Positions 12,301-24,300 of a DNA stretch of 64,000 nt are shown here, one piece after another. Source of the stretch: Parietaria judaica (taxonomy: Eukaryota > Streptophyta > Magnoliopsida > Rosales > Urticaceae); assembly GCA_954871525.1 (NCBI GenBank), contig OX940864.1:24422001-24486000 (forward strand), given 5' to 3'. Both the position numbers and the translations under genes were made by a program. Numbering within the stretch: the first letter of the stretch is position 1; the number at the start of each line of letters is the position of its first letter. The notes below the pieces were generated by a model that was not told where the DNA came from, made no database searches, and saw only the letters and a list, made by a program, of their open reading frames with translations.

Positions 12301-15300
12301 TCACGCCGAAGCAGGATCATTTTTCTCACCCGTTTTCGATAGATTCAATTTCGTCCATTTTGCGCGCATCATTATCAACATAAGTGTGGCAGTTTGGCAA
12401 GAGAGACCACATACAAGACCAATCCATAGACCCTGAATCAGTCAATAAAAAAATGAAGAAAAAATGGAAATCAAGATCAAGATAAAAATTGAAATCTACC
12501 ATTTCAAAACTTGAAAGCAAGGGAGCTCACCTTCTCATATAATTTCAAGCCAAAAGCAAGGAGGCTCGCAACGGTCATCCCGACTAAATAGAACATTGAC
12601 AGGTTCACGTACACGGCGATTTGTTGACATCCACATCCTCTAGCCACGCCTGGAAATTATGTCGAGTACGAAATTAAAAGCAGCGGTTTAAACAAACATT
12701 TAATTTATGTCGCACCGTGAGAATCAAAACTGGGTGGACAAAAAAATTAATCAAATCAGGCAGCTAAAGAAGTAAGAAAATCTGAACCTGATAAAACACC
12801 CTGTATCGAATCAAGAAATATTGACATTGCTAATAGAGGAGTCATTTTAGCAAATGCGCTTCTTATCTCGGAGCTGCCGCTGAAGAAACCAGCCCAGGTA
12901 TCGTGGCCAAGGGCAAGAGCCAGAACTACCACCGCGGCCAAAAGCCCAGAGAGCTTGAGGGAGACGTACATTGCGCTCTTAGCTTCGTTCGGACGCGCTG
13001 CTCCAAGCTCGTTAGACACCCTTGTACTGTCACAACAAGTTCGTTTCCAGTCAGCCTAATGGAAAGATTAAGAACAAAAGACGAGTGTCATGAAATCGTT
13101 TGTTTTACCTGGCAGCAGCGCTGAGACCGTAGGTTACCATGTACGCGACTGTTTCTGTGAGCACGCTGAAAAGAGGTACCTTTAGAAACCAGTCTTAATT
13201 CGCCGAGAAAGCAAGAGTTTGTGAATGGACAAGCTCATGGATAACGCTCACCAAATTGCGATTAGTGAAGTGGTTAATTCAGGGTTCGGCATCAATCCGG
13301 CCAAGAACACTAGGATCTCAAAAGCCCAGTACTCTAAACTACACAGAATGTATTCGTCAGATTCGATACAGCAATATCTATCCCATAGCTGTGACAAATC
13401 ACAAGCAATTATGCAGAAGAGAGCATAGTTGCAATGTGCGGTTGAACAAGTATTATATATCAAATTTCAGGCCATTAATGTTATAAAGATCTACAATCTT
13501 GGTACTGTAAGATTTAATTTCATTTCTGTGTGACTTATTTGGCTTTTCGACAGGCCTCTAGCTGAGAACTACAGTTGAAAGACTGTTCGGAGTTCTATAA
13601 TATGCGACAAGAGTGGGCCACAACGGCGGGCCATAGGAGTGGGCAGTCGAATTTTATTTATTAACGCTTTCCTAGTATTTAATTTTAACAAAAGTAACAA
13701 TTTAGGATGCAAATGACAATGCGATTAAACAGGATCTTGTTCAAGTTCTAGTTGGGCCGGTTACAAGGGCACGGGCCAAGAAGTTCAAGTGCGTGCTAAA
13801 TGGATTTATTCAAGAAGTTTGGGGTCAAGCTAATTCAAGAAACTCAAGTGCATGCTGAATGGATTTATCTTTATTGTCGTAGGTTAAAGTTTGTCTTTGA
13901 TGTAGTGGTTTAGAGTCTTAGTAGTTAATATGGTAGTTGAGAACTGAGCATTTATTATGAGTGGTTAGTCTTTAATTCCTACCAGTTTTTCTGATATGTA
14001 CCTATATAAAGGCAAGCCAAGTGAATCAAACGGGATGAAAATTAAGTTTTCAGATAAATACTTGTGAGTTAAACTCTCTCTCTAGTTCTTACGAGCTTTA
14101 CGAAATTATCGGATTCTTCCGTAGCGTTCATCGACTTATCAAGCGATTCCATCTTCATTTGTGGTGTCTTAACTATCTGAATTTGTTGTCTTCGTAAAGG
14201 CAAGGGGGAGGAGTTTCCAATGAAAAACCTTCGGTTCTTGTTTGCTCGAGTTCAAGAAATCACTGATCCATCAACCCAAATCTAGTTGAAGGAAAAACAA
14301 TCGACACCATTTCGTCTTCGGGTCTTGTTGGTTTCCCTTTTTAACTCCGGTACTTTTGCTGCGGCGCTGGTACTTTTGCCTCGAAGCTGTCTGCTTGTTT
14401 TTCAGCGACACAGCTCTTCCGATTACACGATCACAGACTCGTATCAGATGGTTTAATTTGTTCGAGGCCCATGATGAAAGATCGCTAACTTGGAAAGAGT
14501 TACGGTATATTATAGGGAAACGTGATAGAAACATGATTTTATCGGTTTTAGACTAGTGAAAAGATATCTAATTCAGAGATTTCTTGCAGACACTAAATCA
14601 TGGAGATCTATAGTAGATACCTGGGGAAAATTATTTTTTTCGGTTATAGACCGTGACGAGATCACTAACTCGTGGAGAGAGTAACATAATCACCAACGAA
14701 ATTAGATACTTACCACACCATAGCTGCAGAGGGAAGGGAAAGTTTCAAATTTATGAGAATATAACCGAACGACTCCGTCGAAAACCCTCGCCATGTCTGT
14801 TGAAACTTCCTCGAGAACATCACATACATAGCTAGCATAAAGAACGATATCCACATTGTGATCGAGGCTGCAATCGGAGCTCCTTTGAAGCCGAGAGGTG
14901 TCAAATTAACCAAACAATAGGCAACTCCAATATTAATCACAAGCGGGATCCCCGAGAACAATACCAAAGGCCTCACAACGGATTGCGTCTGAAGAAACCT
15001 CAAGATATTTTGGATTAACCCGAATGCAAAAACGCTCGGAATCAAGTGCCTCATGTAAACCGCTGCGGTTTGGGAAATCTGAGGATCTTGACGGAGGAAT
15101 ATCAGTATCGGCTCCGTGAAGAACCACACAAATGAGATTACGGTCGAGAACAAGAGCGAAGTGATGCAAGAGGCTTGCAAGTGAATCCCCAGAACGTTGA
15201 ATAAATCCGCGCCAAAATCCTGCCCACAAAGTGTCTCAAGCGCTCCACTTAGCCCAATCTGAAACGACATAGAGAAGGAGTTCACCACAAGCAAACAATT

Positions 15301-18300
15301 TCGGTCGATGAAATGAATAACACTAATCAAGAACATGTCTAACTTAGATTTAATGATCATGTCTTTCTCATTGCAAATTTGATGAACATAAATTCCAATA
15401 TGAATAAACGGAAATCGAAATTGCTTCAATCACCATCCAAACACGCTGTGACATCCAACCGAAAGAATTCAGTAGAAGCAACAATTTGTATGAATGAAAT
15501 GAATTATAGTACTTATGAACATGTTTAACTTAGATCAATGAGCATGTCTTTTTGCATCAGTGTTTTGACGAACACTAAATCCCCACGAAAAGAACCCGAA
15601 ATCAAAACCCGCTTCGATCACCGACCAAAAACATCATGACATTTAAGTAATTCAAAGAAGACAGTGCCCACAGCTTTTGGCTTCCTAGTGAAGCTTCAAA
15701 ATAAAAAAGTCAAAGCCTTCAGTTCTCCTTCACCACACTCTTGTTTTCAACTGTTAAGGTAGGATTTGGTTAAATCCATTCCTAACTTTACACTTGTCGT
15801 TTTCCTATGAAACGACGAGGGTCGGGTTGGGCGCGATGGCGATGGGCTTTCGGCCCACTGATGGAGGTTAGTGGCCAGGGGAGGAGCCTGGGCTCCTCGA
15901 AGATGGTCATATCGCAATGGGCTCGCGGCCCATCAGGGAGAGCGATGAACGAGGATGGGCCTCAAGCCCATTGAGGTCTAGGGCTTCGACCTAGGATACG
16001 ACAAGAAGGTACGGTCCGAGGGGACCACTGCAGGGTAGCGCGCGCGGGATGTGTCAGAGGGGACAACGTTAGTGGAAACAAGCCCCTTTGGCAGGCGTCG
16101 AGAATGTCAGAGAAGAGGACCACAGGATATTCCATGGGGGGACCATCTGAAGATCATCCAAGGGATTCGAGCCGAGAAGGTCCCAGCGGGGCTATAAATA
16201 GAGGAAGAGCTCCCAGTTGTGAGGGGCTGGCAATTATCAAGAGAAGAGAGAAAGATAGAGTCATCGCATAGTGTTGATAATCCCTCCGTGTCACCAGCTT
16301 GGTAGCGTCAGTCTTAGTTAATCGCATTCTTCTTTGTTCCAAGCTATAAACGGAAGAGACCGATCCCCTTTGTAATCATAAATCAATCAAAGATACCCCA
16401 TCATTCGTATTCATTCGTGTGTTTGAGTAGTGTCTTTTTGTGACTGTAAGGCGGTGCGAATCGCCCTCTACAGTTTGGCGCCCACCGAGGGGCGGTAGTT
16501 TCTTCCTATCTCACAGCCAGGAACGAGAAGAGGGAAAGCGAAAGATGCCTCAAGACGAGGGGCGGAGCGACCAGAGCGAGGCGCTGGACGAGATGCGGCG
16601 ATAGATGACCCAGGTCATGCAGAGGATGGAGGCGGCCGACCGGAGGGCGGAAGAAGCCACGAGAAGAGCCGAGGAGCAAGCTGCGGAAAGTCGGAAGCTC
16701 GCCGAGCTGCCCGCCCAAGCGGAGGGCAGGAACGCGGCAAACAGGTCTGCTGACTCCCCCATCGCAGCGAGTGGAGGAGCCCTGACCGGAGACGCGGCGA
16801 ATAATGAGGCGCTCGGCGCCTCTCGGGACCTCTTGGTCCGGAACCTGTTCCAGACGCCAGCATCGACCTCGCAGCCGACGACGACGGCAAGCACGCCCCT
16901 GAGCGTGCCAGCGCTGGTCCCGGCGGGCGGCCCAGCCGCTACCGGAGAAATCATGAGGGCCATGGCGGCCATGGCGGCGGCCCTGGAGGCAAAGATAGGA
17001 CAGGTGGCATCGCGAGTGCACCAGGCGACGAGCGCCGGTCCGGAGATCGACAAGCTGGTAAGAGACGCCAGAGTGACCCCCTTCACTCCTAGGATCCGAG
17101 GAGTCGAAGTAGATGAGCTGCCAAAGATCAAGCTCGCGCCGTACAAGGGAGGGACCGATCCTACGACTCATGTGAAATCTTACAGGATAGCGACGGACCA
17201 TATCGTCGGCGAGGAGACCAGAAGGGAGGCTATCCTTTGTCGCCTTTTTATTTACCATTTGCAGGGCCCAGCCAGCGACTGGTTCGCGCGGCTTGCGCCA
17301 GGGATTATTGACAACTCCGACCAGCTCGTCGCCATGTTCCTGAAGCATTATTCCATCCACGCCCAGAGCGAGGCGACGCTAGCATCTCTGTTTGATCTCA
17401 AGCAGGGGAAGGACGAGACGCTGCGCCAGTACGTGGAGCGGTTCAAGGGAGTGATGATTCGGGTGCCGAATCTCGAAGACGCAGTCGCCGTCCAAGCCCT
17501 GAGGCACGGCCTGCACTGCACTTCCGATTTCTGCAAAGAGATCACGAGGACAGTGCCGCTGACGATAGAGGACGCACTCCACCGAGCGACGATCGACATG
17601 AACATCGAGGAGAGCATCCTCGGCAAGAAAAAGAGCGACGATAGGGGCGAGGCCAAGGCCAAGTCCGAGAAGAGCAGGGACGGGCGAGACGGCTCGTCGT
17701 CAAGAGCAAGGAGAGAAGATCGAGGAGCACAGAACGAGCGACGCGCCCCAGAGGCTCCGAGACACAAAGTCTACCAGGTAAACGAGAAGCGAAGCGACAA
17801 CACCGCCCGCGAGAATCAGCCGCGGGCGGACTATCACGACAGCAGGCCCCAGGGCCAGCAGGGAGGATACTCCCGAGGAGAGGCCGACGGAGGCCAGCAG
17901 GGATACTCCGGGGGACGCGGCGGGTTCTCCGGAGGAAGAGGAAGTTTCAGCGGCGGCCGCGGAGGACGCTCAGGCGGCCGAGGAGGTTACGAAAGGACTC
18001 CGTGGCCGAGGGACATGAGCAAATTTTGTTCGTTCCACGGTTACTGGGGCCATTCGTCCGAGGATTGCGCCGCGTACAAGAGGTTCATCCAGAAGGGGAT
18101 CGAACGAGGAGACTACGGGGAAGCCACGCGAGAGCAGGCGCGACCCTGGAACAACGAAAACAGGGCCTTCCCCAACCAGCAGGCGGCTCCGCCTCAGAGC
18201 TCCGGAGGAGGGCAGAGCGCTCAGAAGCGAAGTTTCGCGATCGAAGCGGAGCCATCGGCCCGCGTGGAGGCCGCCCGCCCGGCGAGCAGACCGAGGATCG

Positions 18301-21300
18301 ACGTGATCATGGGTGGATCACGATTCTGCGACGACACGGTTAACAGCATCAAGGCCTACCAGAGGCGGGGGCGAGAGCATGGCCGAGGAGACTTGGCGCG
18401 GGAGACGGCGGGAGCGACGATCGAGTTCGTCGAAGACGATAACTGCGCGGATTCGCACGACGACGCCCTGGTGCTCGAGCTCAACATCGGGGGGTACGAC
18501 ATAGCGCGCGTTCTCGTCGACAACGGTAGCTCCGTGGACATGATCACCCACGAGTGCCTTCTTCGCATGAAGATCGACGACCTCGCCATCGGAGGCCGAC
18601 CCCGGAAGGTGTCAGGATTCAACGGCGACGTCACCACCTCACTAGGAACGGTCCAGCTAGCCGTATACGCAGGGAGTGTGAGGAGGATGACCGAGTTCAT
18701 GGTCCTCGACGTGGAATCGCATTTCAACGTGATCCTCGGGAGGCCATGGATTCACGCGATGAGGGCCGTACCCTCCACCTACCATCAGTGCATCAAGTTT
18801 CCCGGAAAGGATGAGGGAGCCATCGAGGAGCTCCAAGGCTGCCGAGAAGCCTACCGCATCTGCTATATGATGCATCATCGAGCGGCAAGCAGCGGGAAGA
18901 GGCCCGAGAAGGCTCTCGAAAGCCGCAAGGATGGGTTATAGCAATTAGCCATCGCTGCCCCGCCTCCCCCGACGACGAAGCGAAGGAAGCGGCGCAAGAA
19001 GAGAGGGAAAGGAGGAGATCCTGGGGTTCCGGGGATCCTTAGCGCTGAGGACATCGAGGATCCGGTGACAGAAGAGCGGAGTGGCGGGCCGCAGATCGAG
19101 GAGGTCGAGCAGGTCTGCATCGACGAGACCGATCCGACGAGAACCGTCGGAATAGGCGCGAGACTCGACCCGGAGATGAAAGCCCAGCTGGTGGAGTTCC
19201 TGAAGAGGAACAAGGGAAGCTTCGCGTGGACCAACGACGACATGCCGGGGATCGACCCCGCGGTCATCACCCACCGGCTCAACACCGACCCCAACCATCG
19301 ACCGGTCATACAGAAGAGGAGGAAAATGGCGGCCGACAGAAACAAGATCATCAACGACGAGGTAGACAGGTTGCTGGCGATGGGAACTATCCGGGAGGTC
19401 AAATACCCCGAGTGGCTAGCCAATACCGTCGTCATACAGAAGAAGAACGGCAAGTGGAGGGTCTGCGTGGACTACGTCGATCTCAACAAGGCATGCCCGA
19501 AGGATAGCTTTCCAATGCCCCACATCGACCGCTTAGTCGAGGCGACCATCGGGTACGAGCTTATGAGCTTTATGGACGCCTATTCCGGCTATCACCAGAT
19601 CAGGATGCACCCCGACGACGAGGAGAAGACCGCTTTCATCAGCGAGCGAGGGACGTACTGCTACAAAGTTATGCCGTTCGGGCTGAAGAACGCCGGCGCC
19701 ACCTATCAGCGGCTCATGACGAAGATGTTCCACGATCAGATAGGAGAATCCCTCGAGGTGTACATCGACGACCTGGTCGTCAAATCGTTAAAGGTTGCCA
19801 TGCATGTCGAGCATCTGGAGAAATGTTTTCGGGTCCTCAACGAGCATAAGATGAAGCTGAACCCGACGAAGTGCACCTTTGGCATCTCGTCCGGGAAGTT
19901 CTTGGGCTTCATGGTGACCCGTCGCGGAATCGAGGCCAGCCCCGACCAGGTCGAAGCCTTCCAGAGCATGCCCTCGCCTCGTAATCGTAGGGAGGTCCAG
20001 AAGCTGACGGGACGGATCAACGCGCTCGGACGGTTTATCTCGCGGCAGACAGACCGGACCCTCCTCTTCTATGAGTTGCTGAAGAAGAATAAGAAGTTCG
20101 AATGGACGCGAGAGTGCGAGGAGGCCTTCCAAACGCTGAAGGCTTACCTCTCGTCGCCGCCAGTCATGACGAAGCCAGAGCCGGGAGAGCCTCTGTATCT
20201 GTACCTCGCGGTGTCCGATCACGCGATAAGCCAGGTGCTGGTGCGAGAAGAGAAGGGCGAGCAGAAGCCTGTTTCGTATATCAGCCGGAAGCTCCTTGAC
20301 GCCGAAACACGGTACCCCCAGGTCGAAAAATTGGCGCTCGCGCTGTTTGACGCATCGGAGAAGTTGAGATTCCATTTTCAGATGCACACCATCGTCGTCA
20401 TGACAGACAGACCCGTCAGGTCAATTCTGCACAGCCCAAACCAGTCAGGGAGGATCACAAAGTGGTCGATCAAGTTGGGAGCATACGACATCGAGTATCG
20501 ACTCCGGACAAGCTTGAAATCGCAGGTCCTTGCTGACTTCCTCATCGAGCTGCCGAAGGAGCTCATAGACTCGCGCGATGAGACCGGGATGTGGAGGCTC
20601 CTCGTCGATGGGTCGGCGACGTCGCTCGGATCGGGTATCGGGATCAGGCTCGTTTCCCCAGTCGGAGAGGTCGTGGAAAAAGCTTGCCGCCTCGCTTTCC
20701 GCGCCACGAACAACGAGGCCGAGTACGAGGCTCTCATCGTCGGGATGCAATCGGCCCTGGCTCTGGGCGTGCGGAAGGTAAACGCTTTCTCGGATTCTCA
20801 GCTGGTGGTCAAGCAGGTTAACGGGGAGTACGAGAAGAACGACGAAAGGATGGAAGCATACGCCGGGGTTGTCGAATCCCTATCAAAGAAATTCGATTTT
20901 TGGACTTTGACGCAGGTCTCGAGGGGCGACAACAACCACGCCGATGCGCTGGCGGGCTTGGGCTCAACAACCCAAATCGACGAGCTCCGCTCGATTACCG
21001 TCGAGACGGTCGAAAAGCCCAGCATCAAGCGAGAAGAAGGTCCGCCAAAAAAGAAGCGCAGGGCTAGCGACGGCACGACAAGGAAGCAGGACGAGGAGGA
21101 CGACGCTCAAGAAATCCTCGACATCGAATGCGAGAACCTGAGTCCCGATGAGCGGGGGATCGTAGACGATGACGAAGACAAGGATTGGCGCACCCCTCTT
21201 CGCAGGTATATCCTCGACGGAACGTTACCCGATGACAAGCAGGAGGCCAGGAAGCTGCGAACCAAGAGCGCGAGGTATTCTGTTCTGAATGGCAGGCTTT

Positions 21301-24300
21301 ACAGGGCGAGCTTCGAAGGAATACTACTGCGATGCTTGGGCAGGAAGGAGGCAGAGTACGTTATGGGAGAAATCCACGGCGGGGAGTGCGGCAATCACTC
21401 CGGAGGCCGATCCCTCCTGCGAAAGGCCAAGCGTCAAGGGTTCTTTTGGGAAACCATGGTCGCAGATTGTGCCGACCATACCAAGAGGTGCGAGAAGTGC
21501 CAGCGCCACGCTCCAGCGATCAACTGCCCAGCCGAGAAGCTGTCGGTAGTGTCCGTCCCATATCCCTTTATGAAGTGGTCGATGGATATCGTTGGTCCGA
21601 TGCCTACTGGCTCCCGACAGCGGAAATTTATGCTGGTAGTGACGGACTTCTTCACTAAGTGGTCCGAAGCAGAGGCGTACGCCAACATCAAGGATTCGGA
21701 CGTCGAGAGCTATGTCTGGAAGAGCGTGGTCACACGTTTTGGACTGCCCCGCGAGATCATCGCCGATAACGGGTCCCAGTTCATTTCGAAGAGGTTCCAG
21801 GACTTCTGCGCTCGATGGAGGATCAAGCTGAACACATCAACGCCGAGATACCCGCAGGGGAACGGAAATGCGGAGGCGGTTAATCGCACCATCGTCGACA
21901 GCATCAAGAAAAGGCTCGATGAGAAGAAGGGCTTGTGGGCCGACGAGCTCCCTGGAGTCCTTTGGGCCTACCGCACAACTCCCCACTCGGCCACCGGCGA
22001 GACCCCTTTCGCACTCGCCTTCGGAGTCGAAGCGGTAATACCGGCAGAGGTGGGAGTGCCCAGTCTGCGACGAGAGTGGGCTCCAAGCCATCCCGACGAT
22101 AACAGCCAAGGACTGCTCCATCAGCTGGACCACATCGACGAAAAGCGGGAGCGGGCTAAAGTGCACATCGCCAACGACCAAAACACCATCGCTCGGTTCT
22201 ACAATAAGAGCGTCCGCCCTCGGCAATTCAGGGCCGGAGAGTTGGTGCTCCGCAAGGTTTTCCAGAACACGGCGGAGCTGAATGCGGGAAAGCTTGGGCA
22301 AAATTGGGAAGGCCCATACAAGGTCGTGGAGGTGGTCAAACCGGGAGTCTACAGGCTCGAGAACTTGGCCGGCCTCGAGGTTGTTCGCAGTTGGAATGTC
22401 AAGCACCTCAAAAAGTTTTATCAGTAAGCCTTGTCGCCCCAATTCCTTATGTTTACATACCTTATCGTCCTAATGGGATGTCTCGACCCACATGTTCGGG
22501 ACCACTCATAGCCCCGGCTCGTTCTAATAAAAACAGGGAGTACTCTTCCCTCGCGAGCCGCACCCGTACGGGGGACTCGAAGGGTTTAACGAGGCTCGCC
22601 TTTATGGCAAATTATCTTTCTAACAATCTTGCAGGCTAACATTTATGAACAACCTCAAAGTAAGAGCAGCGCACGACCAGCCGCGAGCCAAGCGTCGATT
22701 GCGAGATCAAACACATTAAAATAAAGCGCGAAGCGAAAGCGAAAATAACAAAGCCTAAAAATGGCACGAAAGCAAAATCAATAGCAAAAATGAACAGCCA
22801 TCGTCATCGACACTCTAAGAACGCCGCCGTGGCGAGGACGACATTTTCATCGGACTCTCCACCGCGCGTGACTTAGAGGAAGAAGAAGAAAAAAGGGCCT
22901 CGACAAAAGATTCGATGGCACCTTGAAAAAGAAAAAAGGGCCTCGACAAAAGATTCGATGGCACCATGAAAAAGAAAAAAGGGCCTCGACAAAAGATTCG
23001 ATGGCACCATGAAAAAGAAAAAAGGGCCTCGACAAAAGATTCGATGGCACCATGGAAAAGAAAAAAGGGCCTCGACAAAAGATTCGATGGCACCATGAAA
23101 AAGAAAAAAGGGCCTCGACAAAAGATTCGATGGCACCATGGAAAAGAAAAAAGGGCCTCGACAAAAGATTCGATGGCACCATGAAAAAGAAAAAAGGGCC
23201 TCGACAAAAGATTCGATGGCACCATGGAAAAGAAAAAAGGGCCTCGACAAAAGATTCGATGGCACCACGAAAAAGAAAAAAGGGCCTCGACAAAAGATTC
23301 GATGGCACCGTGAAAAAGAAAAAAGGGCCTCGACAAAAGATTCGATGGCACCATGAAAAAGAAAAAAGGGCCTCGACAAAAGATTCGATGGCGCCATGAA
23401 AAAGAAAAAAGGGCCTCGACAACAGTTTCGATGGCACCATGAAAAGGGGAAAAAGAACCTTGACAAAAGCCTCGAGGGCATCAGGGCAAAGAAAAAGAGC
23501 CTCGAAGTAGGTAATCGAAAGGGCCGGCGATAGCAAGCAGTATCGCGACAAGTTTCCCCTCCACCGTCAATTACTATGTTCGTTTCATTATCAAAAAAAA
23601 AAAAAAGGGGGGGAGAAGGAGAGGATGCTCAAGCCTGCATCCTCCACACTAAGACCCCATACAAAGGAAGCCACATACATATACAACAGTGACGTAATTA
23701 CAAAAGATCTTCGCGTATTCATATGCCCAAAAGACTTATAAGTTTATAACATTTACATTTAGATCATAGCCTCGTAAGCAAACCGGCACAAGTCACGTAA
23801 ATCGGAAAAACACAAGCAGTCTTAAGCGTCAGCCCTCGTCGGATTTGAAAATGGAGTCGGCGAGGTCATCGACGCAATCCGACATCGCTCGGTCGAGAAT
23901 GTCCCCGGCAAAGTCCGAGAAGGCGGCCAGATGACGAGGGTCGCGAGTTAGGAACTTCGTCAAGGCAGTCGGCGGCAACAGGTCTAGGCGTCCAGCTGCA
24001 GAGGAGTTGTCTTCGAGATCCGTCGAAGAAGGCATCGCGACCCGAAGAGTTAGCTCGTTGATCAGGTCACGCACTAGGTCGTAGTGCTCGGGATCCTCGG
24101 CGAGGAACGACGCGATCACGCCCTCGTCAGGCCTCGAAGGCCAAGAAACGAGAGTTAGCTCGCCGGCCTGCGATAAGAGGGGGGAGGATAGTCGACCCCA
24201 ATGAAGCGAGAAAGTTAGGAAAACGACGGTCGCGAGCCGATAACTAAAGTTCAGCAGAGGAAGTAAAGATCTTTGTCATTCATTAAGTGTTCGTGAAGTA

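Noticed and set aside
16506..17767. Minus-strand open frames over gag of element B
   Set aside because: They are shadows of the GC-rich gag frame with no conserved motif.
22815..23551. Long open frames on both strands through the 43-bp array
   Set aside because: They come from a stop-poor repeat unit, share no family pattern and occur in several frames at once.
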